A DNA stretch of 64,000 nt, taken from positions 1,178,001 through 1,242,000 of the forward strand of contig AP018040.2 of NCBI GenBank assembly GCA_002356435.2, given 5' to 3'. The notes beneath the pieces are model-generated. The model ran no database searches. It saw only the letters and a program-made list of their open reading frames with translations, and was not told the origin of the DNA. The position numbers were made by a program, and so were the translations under genes. The first letter of the stretch is position 1, and every line of letters begins with the position of its first letter. Source of the stretch: Petrimonas sp. IBARAKI (GTDB taxonomy: Bacteria > Bacteroidota > Bacteroidia > Bacteroidales > Dysgonomonadaceae). Below, piece after piece: positions 1 through 7,584 of this stretch.

Positions 1-268
1 AGTTGTCTATCCCAAGTGCATAAAGTGTTGAAAACGCATGTTCAACAGTGCTGACGGTGACATTACCCACTCCCAGAACCGTGCCTCGCTGGGTATGGAC
101 AACATTTTCGGCCACCGCTTCAATAACAGGTTGATCCTCTAAATCTACCCGTTGGATCCGGTATCCGGAATCAACGGGTGCAGGATTGAAAGTTATTTCA
201 ATTTTGTAACCGGTATGAAGCCCCTGGCCTTTTAGCGTAAAGCTGGATTTTAATGTTTTCTGTTTCAC
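1..268 (-). CDS. lpxC: LpxC N-terminus, UDP-3-O-acyl-GlcNAc deacetylase (partial)
   Basis: Zinc deacetylase that commits UDP-acyl-GlcNAc to lipid A synthesis in the cytoplasm. Only the first 89 codons lie in the window; the rest runs off the left edge. The N-terminal strand with the GLHTG motif and the following NPAP and QRVDL segments are typical of LpxC. The start is taken as GTG at 266-268 because an in-frame stop lies seven codons upstream and the family begins with a KQKTLK-like stretch here. In Bacteroidota lpxC is usually fused to fabZ, which cannot be checked here. It lies 121 bases downstream of lpxD on the same strand, the usual order. Confidence 0.9.
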   Translation of the reverse strand, partial: MKQKTLKSSFTLKGQGLHTGYKIEITFNPAPVDSGYRIQRVDLEDQPVIEAVAENVVHTQRGTVLGVGNVTVSTVEHAFSTLYALGIDN

Positions 269-389
269 CTTGTTATATCGATAAATTTAATTTTGAGTGC
301 AGATAATCCGGCAAAGATACAACTTTGCCTTGAAAAGTATGAATTTGGCTCTCCCGTTAGGTTTTTTTAGCAAAACATGTCTCCTGTTC

Positions 390-1427
390 TTAGGAGAGTT
401 GTTTTTTTAACTCCTTGATTTCTTTTTCCAGCACATTTATTTGACGGTACATGTCGGGTAGCTTGGGGATGATTATGCTCGATTTGAAATAGTTTTTTAT
501 TTGATATGCCGGCGAGCCCATTACTTCAGATCCCTCAGGAGTATTGCTGATAATTCCGGACTGTGCACCAATCTGCGATTGGTTACCGATAGTTATATGT
601 CCGCCTATTCCGACCTGGCCGCCTAAGACACAACCTTCACCTATTTTGGTTGATCCGGCAATTCCTACCTGAGCCGCCATAACCGTATTCTTTCCGATTT
701 CGCAATTGTGTGCAACCTGTATTAAATTATCGAGTTTCACTCCTCGACGAATGATGGTCGATCCCATAACGGCACGATCTATAGTTGTATTGGCACCTAC
801 TTCTACATCTTCCTCCAGTATCACATTACCGATCTGTTGGATTTTATGGTACACCCCCTCTTGTTTGCTGAACCCGAATCCGTCCGCACCAACAACAACT
901 CCTGCGTGTAAAATACAGTTGTCGCCAATTATACAACTGTGATAGACTTTTACTCCGGCATAAATAACAACATTATTTCCGATTTTTACATTATCCCCAA
1001 TATATGCTTGCGGATAGATTTTTACGTTTTTACCCACCTGTACGTTTTCTCCGATATAGGCAAACGCTCCGACATAAATATTATCGTCAAGTTTTGCAGT
1101 TGCCGAGACGAAAGACATCGCTTCTATTCCTATTTTTGGTGGAGTTAAGCTGTTCACCAGGTCCAGCAGAGAAGCCAGAGCTGCATAAGCATCGGGGACT
1201 TTAATTAATGTGGCAGAAACAGTTTTTTCCGGTATAAAGTCATTGTTTACCAGTACAATATCTGCCTTAGTCTCGTAAATATAATGGGTGTATTTGGGGT
1301 TGGAAAGAAAAGCAATGGTTCGTGGTTTTCCCTCTTCAATTTTTGCAAAATTATCGACTTCTACGTTCGGGTTCCCTATAATCTCTCCCTTTAGAAAGTC
1401 GGCAATTTGTTGTGCTGTAAAGGTCAT
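390..1427 (-). CDS. lpxD: LpxD, UDP-3-O-acylglucosamine N-acyltransferase
   Basis: Transfers a 3-hydroxyacyl chain from acyl carrier protein to the 2-amino group of UDP-3-O-acyl-glucosamine, the third step of lipid A synthesis. The 345-residue length is normal. Residues 1-100 form the uridine-binding domain. From about residue 105 to 310 the protein is built of hexapeptide repeats (IG/VG-x4) of a left-handed beta helix. The catalytic His is H240 in the QVAHN motif. A short C-terminal helix ([11 protein letters not shown]) closes the trimer in this family. Housekeeping gene, cotranscribed with lpxC. Confidence 0.97.
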   Translation of the reverse strand: MTFTAQQIADFLKGEIIGNPNVEVDNFAKIEEGKPRTIAFLSNPKYTHYIYETKADIVLVNNDFIPEKTVSATLIKVPDAYAALASLLDLVNSLTPPKIGIEAMSFVSATAKLDDNIYVGAFAYIGENVQVGKNVKIYPQAYIGDNVKIGNNVVIYAGVKVYHSCIIGDNCILHAGVVVGADGFGFSKQEGVYHKIQQIGNVILEEDVEVGANTTIDRAVMGSTIIRRGVKLDNLIQVAHNCEIGKNTVMAAQVGIAGSTKIGEGCVLGGQVGIGGHITIGNQSQIGAQSGIISNTPEGSEVMGSPAYQIKNYFKSSIIIPKLPDMYRQINVLEKEIKELKKQLS

Positions 1428-1482
1428 TTACTCTATTTTATTGGGTTTAAAAATGCAAATTAACAAATAAAAATCTAACAGA

Positions 1483-1490
1483 CAAAGTTA
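1483..1490 (-). promoter_or_regulatory. Candidate -7 box of lpxD
   Basis: On the minus strand this reads TAACTTTG, a perfect TAnnTTTG Bacteroidota -7 element, 56 bases upstream of the lpxD ATG. I see no TTTG -33 element at the right distance, so the call is tentative. Confidence 0.3.
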
Positions 1491-1521
1491 AGCGTACAGA
1501 AAATGTTTAGTTAAGATAAAT

Positions 1522-1552
1522 TTTGCAGATTTAAAAATATAAAGTACCTTTG
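1522..1552 (+). promoter_or_regulatory. Promoter of the tRNA-Pro gene
   Basis: TTTG (1522-1525), 19 bases, then TACCTTTG (1545-1552). This matches the Bacteroidota consensus TTTG-N19-TAnnTTTG exactly. Transcription would start near 1559, a few bases before the mature tRNA 5' end at 1565. It is the clearest housekeeping promoter in the window and supports the phylum assignment. Confidence 0.85.
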
Positions 1553-1564
1553 CATTCACTTTTT

Positions 1565-1640
1565 CGGGATGTAGCTCAGTCCGGTTTAGAGTACTCGTCT
1601 GGGGGGCGAGTGGTCGCTGGTTCGAATCCAGTCATCCCGA
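1565..1640 (+). tRNA. tRNA-Pro (anticodon GGG)
   Basis: Folds into a full cloverleaf. The acceptor CGGGATG pairs with CATCCCG, the D stem is GCTC/GAGT, the anticodon stem CTCGT/GCGAG carries loop CTGGGGG with anticodon GGG at 1601-1603, and the T arm is GCTGG-TTCGAAT-CCAGT. A1640 is the discriminator. The CCA end is not encoded. It has its own promoter and terminator. The 3' end marks the border between core genes and the glycan-utilisation island. Confidence 0.95.
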
Positions 1641-1648
1641 CTGTTTTT

Positions 1649-1685
1649 AAAGCAATTGCGTAATTTATCGCAGTTGCTTTTTTTT
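1649..1685 (+). terminator. Rho-independent terminator of the tRNA
   Basis: Hairpin AAGCAATTGCG / CGCAGTTGCTT (one G-T pair) with a short AT-rich loop, followed by eight T residues. It begins about ten bases after the tRNA. Confidence 0.85.
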
Positions 1686-1775
1686 GTAGCCTTTAAAAAT
1701 CTTCAGTACCAAAACACATTTTCTTTTTGGTTAAAAACAACCCTCCTTGAATTTTTTCTGAAAATAATGTATATA

Positions 1776-1806
1776 TTTGAGGATTATTAAAAGTTTTTTT
1801 CGCAGA
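1776..1806 (+). promoter_or_regulatory. Weak copy of the shared operator, upstream of the XylR-type regulator
   Basis: TTTGAG-N19-CGCAGA, one base off per half from TTTGCG-N19-CGCAAA seen at six other places in this window. The spacing is the same 19 bases. TATAGGTG at 1836-1843, 29 bases further on, could be a poor -7 box. A better -7 match, TATATTTG (1772-1779), overlaps the left half-site, which would suit autorepression. Weaker than the other copies. Confidence 0.3.
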
Positions 1807-1825
1807 ATGAAAGTCGTTCATTCTG
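1803..1825 (+). promoter_or_regulatory. Perfect hairpin in the leader of the regulator gene
   Basis: CAGAATGAA, loop AGTCG, TTCATTCTG: a perfect 9-bp inverted repeat ending 43 bases before the start codon at 1869. It is not followed by a T run, so it is unlikely to be a terminator. It could be an operator or an mRNA structure controlling the regulator. Confidence 0.5.
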
Positions 1826-1868
1826 ATATTGACCCTATAGGTGAAAAAAATCTGAAAACAAGAAGTAA

Positions 1869-3032
1869 ATGAAAAGAATTCTAATACTTATTGACTACTC
1901 CAGTGAATTCAGCCGCCGGCTACTGAGAGGTTTGATTCAATATGCTCATGAACACGGGCCTTGGTTATTTTACAGACTACCCACTTATTATAAGACGATG
2001 TATGGAAAGGAGGGTATAATTGAATGGGCCAAAAGCTGGAAGGCCGATGCAATTTTGGCACGATGGGATCATGAAGGAACCAATTTGTTAGCCTCTTTAA
2101 ATATACCTATCGTGCTACAGAATTACAAATCCAGAAGTCCTTATTTTTCCAACCTAACCGGAGATTATGTGGGTACCGGAGTGATGGCTGCTAAGTTTTT
2201 CATTATGCGCCGTTTCCGCAACTTCGCGTTTTATGGTAACAAGGGTGTTGTTTGGTCGAAGGAGAGGGCGGAGGGTTTTCAGAAAGAGGTTGAGAAAGCG
2301 GGAGGAAATTTCTTTTGTTTTGAAAGTGAAGATTTGGGGGGCAAGGAATGGAGCAGCACTCATGCCGAGTTGGATGAGTGGTTATTATCTCTTCCAAAAC
2401 CTGTAGGCCTCTTTGCCTGTGACGATGATTTCGCTTTAAGAATATCTCAAATTTGTAAAATTAACAACATTAAAATTCCTGAAGAAATTTCATTGCTGGG
2501 GGTGGATAACGATGAACTGATTTGTCACCTTTCCGATCCTCCCATATCATCCATTGTAACAGACGTAGAAAAGGGAGGGTACGAAGCTGGAAGATTGATC
2601 GACCGGATGATCAAGGGAGAGATCGTAGAGCCCTTCAACATCATTATCCGGCCAACGCGGTTCGAACTTCGAAAATCGACAGAGAAGTATGATATATCCA
2701 ATGGCTATATCTCTCAAGTCGTCAATTATATCGAAGACAATTTCACCACAGATATAAATATCGAAGCACTCAGCGACCTGGTACCTCTTTCGCGACGCAA
2801 CCTTGAGGTAAGGTTTAAGGAGGAGATGGGAACTTCCATATATCAGTTCATATTAAGTTGTAGGATTGATTATTTCGCACATTTATTACTAACAACAGAC
2901 CGGGCACTGTTTGACCTGGCTTTAGAGTCAGGATTTAATGATTGCAAAAATATATCCCGTATTTTTAAAAAAATCAAAGGATGTACTCCTATAGAATACC
3001 GTAGAAAATATTGCGACTCTAAGAATGAATAA
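1869..3032 (+). CDS. XylR-type transcriptional regulator (PBP domain plus AraC helix-turn-helix)
   Basis: A one-component sugar-responsive regulator of the XylR class. Residues 1 to about 270 form a LacI-like periplasmic-binding-protein fold (start LILIDYSSEFSRRLLRG, later GLFACDDDFA and ISLLGVDND, typical ligand-binding strands). Residues of about 280-385 form an AraC double helix-turn-helix with the usual ending (SGFNDCKNISRIFKK...TPIEYRRKY). It acts in the cytoplasm. The 387-residue length is normal. It is the only transcription factor in the window and lies just before the nag unit, so it is the best candidate for binding the repeated TTTGCG-N19-CGCAAA site. The ligand is not known; a hexosamine or its phosphate is a guess from context. 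Confidence 0.9.
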   Translation: MKRILILIDYSSEFSRRLLRGLIQYAHEHGPWLFYRLPTYYKTMYGKEGIIEWAKSWKADAILARWDHEGTNLLASLNIPIVLQNYKSRSPYFSNLTGDYVGTGVMAAKFFIMRRFRNFAFYGNKGVVWSKERAEGFQKEVEKAGGNFFCFESEDLGGKEWSSTHAELDEWLLSLPKPVGLFACDDDFALRISQICKINNIKIPEEISLLGVDNDELICHLSDPPISSIVTDVEKGGYEAGRLIDRMIKGEIVEPFNIIIRPTRFELRKSTEKYDISNGYISQVVNYIEDNFTTDINIEALSDLVPLSRRNLEVRFKEEMGTSIYQFILSCRIDYFAHLLLTTDRALFDLALESGFNDCKNISRIFKKIKGCTPIEYRRKYCDSKNE

Positions 3033-3059
3033 CGTTTTTTGAAAACACAATTACGTTTT
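3029..3059 (+). promoter_or_regulatory. Shared operator copy a, upstream of the nag unit
   Basis: ATAACG-N19-CGTTTT with TTTTTTGA at the start of the spacer. The right half departs from the CGCAAA consensus but keeps CG at the correct place. A -7 box TAATTTTG (3087-3094, perfect TAnnTTTG) follows after 27 bases. A second ACGTTTTTT run overlaps the right half. The left edge overlaps the stop codon of the regulator gene, so the site fills the gap before the MFS gene at 3151. Confidence 0.55.
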
Positions 3060-3150
3060 TTAAGCATTTTTTGAATATATAAAAAATAATTTTGTGCATT
3101 CATATCATAATGAAGCACGAACTTCTTATTGTTAAAAATTTACTGTAAAT

Positions 3151-4527
3151 ATGAGTACTACACCTCCAATGAATCAAGCCCGGAATAAAAGTACCACCAT
3201 CAAGTCGATGATTATCCTGGCATTGTTGTTTTTTATTTTCGGGTTGGTTTCCTGGGTAAACACTATCCTGGTTCCTTATTTTCAGCTGACCCTTCAGCTA
3301 TCTAATTTCCAATCCTCTTTTGTTACATTTGCATTTTATATTGCTTATTTGGTGATGGCTATCCCTTCTTCTTTTTTACTGAATAAGGTGGGATATAAAA
3401 GAGGAATGATGTTTGGACTCTGGTGCATGGCAATCGGAGCACTGCTCTTTGTTCCTGCTGCCTATTGGCGTCTTTATCAGTTGTTTTTGCTGGGACTCTT
3501 CCTGCTGGGCGTGGGGCTGGCTATTTTGCAGTCTGCTGCTAATCCTTACGTAACCATTGTCGGGCCTATTGAGAGTGCCGCCAAAAGGATGAGCATAGTT
3601 GGAACAGGTAATAAACTGGCAGGAGTAATCGCTAACCTTATTTTTGCCGGAGTTGTTATCCGTGAATCCGACAAGGTGTTGATGCGTGAAATAGAATCCG
3701 GTTTATACACCGGTGCAACGTTAGAGACTGCTTTGGACACCCTGATTAAGGGAGTTATGACACCATACCTGATTTTAGCAATCGCGCTTTTTATTTTTGG
3801 AATTGTTGTCCGTTATTCGGCTTTGCCGGAATTAGATCCCTCGGTAGTAAATAAACGTTCTGCTGAAGATGAAAGTTCACAGAAATCCATCTTTCAGTAT
3901 CCTGCACTGATATTGGGAGTAATTGCCATGTTTTTCCATATAGGAACACAGATGATCGCTCTTGCTACCAGTATTCAGTATGCAGGCACAATGGGTGAAA
4001 GCCTCGCCGGTCCAGCTAAAAATATCCCTTCCTATACCATGTTGTTGACTTTTTTGGGATATTTTATCGGAATCATTTTAATCCCCAGATACCTGAAGCA
4101 ACGTAACGCGCTCTTGATTTGTGCTTTATTGAATTTATCGCTTTCTGTTTTAATCATTAGCACTTCGGGAACGGTGAATTTTCTCGGTATTACATCCGAC
4201 ATTTCTATCTGGTACCTTGTAATGATGGGACTTCCCAATGCATTGCTTTACGCCGGAATCTGGCCTCTTGCTATTAACGGATTAGGGAAGCATACCAATC
4301 TCGGCTCTGCTTTTTTGGTAATGGCGCTTTGTGGAAGCGCATTTATGCCGATGATTTATCATTCACTTGTGGAGCTTAATTCGTCTCTTTCGCCTTTTGC
4401 TGCAATGAAATATGCTTATTGGATCCTTATTCCCTCTTTTGCTTATATTGTTTGGTATGCTGCTTACGGATATAGAATAAGATCATGGAAAAAAAGCGAG
4501 GTTGTCAAAAATACGGTTGTTTCTTAA
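3151..4527 (+). CDS. MFS sugar porter, FucP/GluP-like
   Basis: Inner-membrane proton-coupled sugar importer of the major facilitator superfamily, fucose-galactose-hexose porter branch. Of 458 residues most lie in about twelve hydrophobic segments. The first, LALLFFIFGLVSWVN, and the early NxxLVPYF region are characteristic of this branch, as is QSAANPYVT near residue 130. It heads an operon with nagA and nagB (31-base gap to nagA), so N-acetylglucosamine or another N-acetylhexosamine is the likely substrate. Bacteroidota porters placed like this are often called NagP. The substrate is inferred from context, not from a residue signature. Confidence 0.85.
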   Translation: MSTTPPMNQARNKSTTIKSMIILALLFFIFGLVSWVNTILVPYFQLTLQLSNFQSSFVTFAFYIAYLVMAIPSSFLLNKVGYKRGMMFGLWCMAIGALLFVPAAYWRLYQLFLLGLFLLGVGLAILQSAANPYVTIVGPIESAAKRMSIVGTGNKLAGVIANLIFAGVVIRESDKVLMREIESGLYTGATLETALDTLIKGVMTPYLILAIALFIFGIVVRYSALPELDPSVVNKRSAEDESSQKSIFQYPALILGVIAMFFHIGTQMIALATSIQYAGTMGESLAGPAKNIPSYTMLLTFLGYFIGIILIPRYLKQRNALLICALLNLSLSVLIISTSGTVNFLGITSDISIWYLVMMGLPNALLYAGIWPLAINGLGKHTNLGSAFLVMALCGSAFMPMIYHSLVELNSSLSPFAAMKYAYWILIPSFAYIVWYAAYGYRIRSWKKSEVVKNTVVS

Positions 4528-4557
4528 TACATTTAATTAACACATAAACATCAAAGG

Positions 4558-5748
4558 ATGATGAATAGACTTATCATAAAAAACGGAAAAGTTATCTTTC
4601 CGGAAAAAATTGAAGAAAACGTAACCGTGGTGTGTGAAAACGGAAAAATAACCGATATTCTTAATAATGAAGAGTACATACACGGTAATGATGATGTTGT
4701 GATAGACGCAACAAATAAGTATATTGCCCCCGGGTTTATAGATATTCACACGCATGGAGGAGGCGGCCACGATTTTATGGACGGAACGGTGGAAGCTTAT
4801 CTGGGAGCAGCAGAAACGCACGCCAGGTATGGAACCACTGCATTATTGCCTACAACGTTGACAAGCACGTTTGACGAGCTCATAAATACGTTTGCCGTAT
4901 ACAAGGAAGCCGCAAGACTGAACACAAAAGGTGCAAAACTTTTGGGCTTGCATTTAGAAGGACCTTATTTTGCATACAATCAACGGGGAGCGCAGGATCC
5001 CAAATACCTTAGAAACCCTGAACCGGAAGAGTACAATAAGATTTTATCCGAATCAGACGATATTGTACGGTGGAGCCTGGCACCGGAACTGCCCGGCGCA
5101 TTCGATTTTGGAAAGGTGCTGACTTCAAAAAATATCCTCACTTCCATAGCACATAGCGATGCCATTTACGAGGAGGTGTTGGATGCCTTTAACGCAGGGT
5201 TCACCCACGTGACCCATCTCTATTCGGCTATGTCTACTGTTACCCGTAGGAATGCATTCCGTTATGCAGGTGTTTTGGAAGCCGCGTACCTGATTGATGA
5301 TATGACGGTGGAAATTATTGCTGATGGAGTACACCTGCCCAAGTCTCTTCTGCAGTTCGTATATAAATTCAAAGGATCCGAAAAGACAGCACTATGTACC
5401 GACTCTATGCGGGGAGCGGGAATGCCGGACGGTGAATCCATCCTGGGCAGCTTGGAAAAAGGACAAAGGGTAATTATCGAAGATGGCGTAGCCAAGTTGC
5501 CCGACCGTACCGCTTTTGCGGGAAGTGTGGCAACTACAGATCGTCTGGTAAGAACAATGGTAAACGTAGCGGAAGTGCCGTTGATAGAAGCTGTGAAAAT
5601 GATGACGCTGACTCCGGCTCGCATAATGAAGATAGATCAGCAGAAGGGGTCTGTTCGTAAAGGGAAAGATGCCGATTTAGTTGTTTTTGATAATAATATT
5701 AATGTTTCATACACAATCTTGGAAGGAAATGTCATATACGGAAACTAA
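4558..5748 (+). CDS. nagA: N-acetylglucosamine-6-phosphate deacetylase
   Basis: Cytoplasmic amidohydrolase that removes acetate from GlcNAc-6-phosphate. The 396-residue length is normal. Metal and substrate motifs are present in order: HTH at residues 64-66 followed by GGGGHDF, HLEGPYF, AHSDA, THLYSAM and CTDSMRGAGMPDG with the catalytic Asp. The C-terminal AxxxG-x-KGKDADLVVFD strand is typical of the superfamily. It overlaps the next gene, nagB, by 20 bases, so the two are translationally coupled. This is the only clearly cytoplasmic catabolic pair in the island and shows that amino sugars are an end product. Confidence 0.93.
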   Translation: MMNRLIIKNGKVIFPEKIEENVTVVCENGKITDILNNEEYIHGNDDVVIDATNKYIAPGFIDIHTHGGGGHDFMDGTVEAYLGAAETHARYGTTALLPTTLTSTFDELINTFAVYKEAARLNTKGAKLLGLHLEGPYFAYNQRGAQDPKYLRNPEPEEYNKILSESDDIVRWSLAPELPGAFDFGKVLTSKNILTSIAHSDAIYEEVLDAFNAGFTHVTHLYSAMSTVTRRNAFRYAGVLEAAYLIDDMTVEIIADGVHLPKSLLQFVYKFKGSEKTALCTDSMRGAGMPDGESILGSLEKGQRVIIEDGVAKLPDRTAFAGSVATTDRLVRTMVNVAEVPLIEAVKMMTLTPARIMKIDQQKGSVRKGKDADLVVFDNNINVSYTILEGNVIYGN

Positions 5749-6541
5749 CACAAACGTAATCACATTCAAAGTAGGAATGTTGGAAGTGAGAATTTTCCCT
5801 AACAGGGAGGAAATGGGTAAAGAGGCAGCAGTCGATGTATCTGACACTATAAGACAGTTGCTTAATGAAAAAGACGAGATCAATATGATTTTCGCAGCTG
5901 CTCCATCGCAAAGTGATTTTATGAAGGAATTAACAGCTGATAAACGGATCCGGTGGGAGAAGATCAATGCCTTTCATATGGATGAGTATATTGGATTGGA
6001 GAAGGATGCACCCCAAGGGTTCGGTAATTTCCTTAGAGAAAGGATATTTGAAAAGGTCCCTTTTAAAAGTGTACATTACATAAATGGGCTTGCTGAAGAT
6101 CCTTCTGCTGAATGTGAGAGATATGCCGGCTTGCTGACACGATATCCGGTAGATATCGTTTGCTTGGGAATTGGAGAGAACGGACATATCGCTTTTAACG
6201 ATCCTCCGGTTGCCGATTTTAATGATCCAAAACTGGCGAAGGTGGTAGAGTTGGAGATGGCTTGCAGGCAACAACAGGTAAATGAAAACCTTTTTACAGG
6301 AATAGACCTGGTACCCACCCATGCCGTCACCGTAACCATTCCGGCATTGCTCAGAGCGAAATATATGTTTTGTATGGTGCCTGCCGAAAACAAAGCAAAG
6401 GCTGTGTATCATACTCTTAACGATGATATTAGTGAGGATTGTCCTGCTACGGTCTTAAGAACAAAAAAGGGAACTGTATTATATCTCGACAAAGAGAGTG
6501 CTTCGTTCCTGGAGACAACTAACAACACAGCCGATAAATGA
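5729..6541 (+). CDS. nagB: Glucosamine-6-phosphate deaminase
   Basis: Converts glucosamine-6-phosphate to fructose-6-phosphate and ammonia in the cytoplasm, the step after NagA. 271 residues from the ATG at 5729; a longer frame exists from 5681 but it lies inside nagA and adds an unrelated hydrophobic stretch. Family motifs: FHMDEYIGL at about 82-90 and GIGENGHIAFNDPP at 147-160, matching the canonical active-site loops with small changes (the family usually has FNEP). The ring-opening His is present in NGHIAF. It overlaps nagA by 20 bases; the next gene begins 38 bases downstream. Confidence 0.9.
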   Translation: MSYTETNTNVITFKVGMLEVRIFPNREEMGKEAAVDVSDTIRQLLNEKDEINMIFAAAPSQSDFMKELTADKRIRWEKINAFHMDEYIGLEKDAPQGFGNFLRERIFEKVPFKSVHYINGLAEDPSAECERYAGLLTRYPVDIVCLGIGENGHIAFNDPPVADFNDPKLAKVVELEMACRQQQVNENLFTGIDLVPTHAVTVTIPALLRAKYMFCMVPAENKAKAVYHTLNDDISEDCPATVLRTKKGTVLYLDKESASFLETTNNTADK

Positions 6542-6578
6542 ATTTATGTTTTTCACAACATCAAAAAATAGAAATATT

Positions 6579-7577
6579 ATGAGAATTAGAGTTATATTGT
6601 TAACAATTCTAGCCTTTGTTTTAACTCAGGCTCAAGCACAGATTAAGATTGGTATCATTGGCCTGGATACCTCTCATGCAATCGCCTTCACCAAGTTTTT
6701 GAATGGAGAAGACAAAAAAGAGGAGTTCAAAGAGTTTAAAATTGTCGCAGCCTATCCCTACGGGTCGAAAACCATTAAGTCAAGTTTTGACCGTATTCCC
6801 GGTTACATTGAACAGGTAAAAGGTTTGGGAGTGCAAATTGTTCCTTCCATTGCTGAACTTCTGAAGAAAGTGGATTACGTAATGTTGGAAACAAATGATG
6901 GGAACCTCCATCTGGAGCAGGCATATGAGGTTTTCAAAGCCGGAAAGCCCATGTTTATTGACAAACCACTTGGTGCTACACTTGCGCAATCGATAGCGAT
7001 CTATCAGCTGGCCAGAGAATACAATGTCCCTATTTTCTCTTCCTCAGCGTTGCGGTATGTTCCACAAAATCAGAAATTACGCAAAGGAGAATTTGGAAAA
7101 GTTTTGGGAGCTGATTGTTACTCCCCCGCAAGTCGCGAAAAAACACATCCCGATTTTGGGTGGTACGGCATCCATGGGGTAGAAACCCTTTTCACCATCA
7201 TGGGAACCGGATGCGTTTCGGTTAACCGCATGTCGGCTGAAGGTACTGATGTAGTAGCTGGATTATGGAGTGATGGAAGAATAGGTACGTTCAGAGGCCT
7301 TCGTACCGGGAAAAGCAATTACGGAGGAACAGCCTTCACGGACAAAAGCATAGAGCCGGTTGGCCCTTACCAGGGATACGAAGTGCTGCTCACAGAGATA
7401 CTTAATTTTTTTAAGACTCGTGTTGTCCCTGTTTCCGAAGAAGAAACACTGGAAATCTTCACTTTTATGGAAGCTTCCAATGAAAGCAAGCGCAACGATG
7501 GAAAAATTATCCTGATGGAAGATACTTATCGGAAAGGTTTGGCAGAAGCCAGGAAATTACTTTCGGATTTAAAGTAA
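6579..7577 (+). CDS. Exported Gfo/Idh/MocA-type protein with an atypical nucleotide loop
   Basis: Predicted periplasmic oxidoreductase-fold protein. The ATG at 6579 gives a clean Sec signal peptide (hydrophobic to LTQAQAQ, cleavage near residue 20), so the longer frame from 6498, which overlaps nagB, is not used. The Rossmann strand IKIGIIG is followed by LDTSH instead of the third glycine of GxGxxG. The lysine motif is DKP (129-131) rather than EKP. The second-domain His is in GIHGVETL. 332 residues. The altered loop means NAD(P) binding is uncertain. Cotranscribed with nagB (38-base gap) and the next gene (7-base gap). Confidence 0.85.
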   Translation: MRIRVILLTILAFVLTQAQAQIKIGIIGLDTSHAIAFTKFLNGEDKKEEFKEFKIVAAYPYGSKTIKSSFDRIPGYIEQVKGLGVQIVPSIAELLKKVDYVMLETNDGNLHLEQAYEVFKAGKPMFIDKPLGATLAQSIAIYQLAREYNVPIFSSSALRYVPQNQKLRKGEFGKVLGADCYSPASREKTHPDFGWYGIHGVETLFTIMGTGCVSVNRMSAEGTDVVAGLWSDGRIGTFRGLRTGKSNYGGTAFTDKSIEPVGPYQGYEVLLTEILNFFKTRVVPVSEEETLEIFTFMEASNESKRNDGKIILMEDTYRKGLAEARKLLSDLK

Positions 7578-7584
7578 AAGTGAA

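Noticed and set aside
3087-3094. Standard TTTG -33 element 19-21 bases upstream of the -7 boxes behind the shared operator
   Set aside because: Looked for at all six sites and not found at the right distance, so these promoters were not annotated as complete consensus promoters.
5930-6412. 160-residue open frame on the minus strand
   Set aside because: Antisense to nagB, with no start context or homology pattern.
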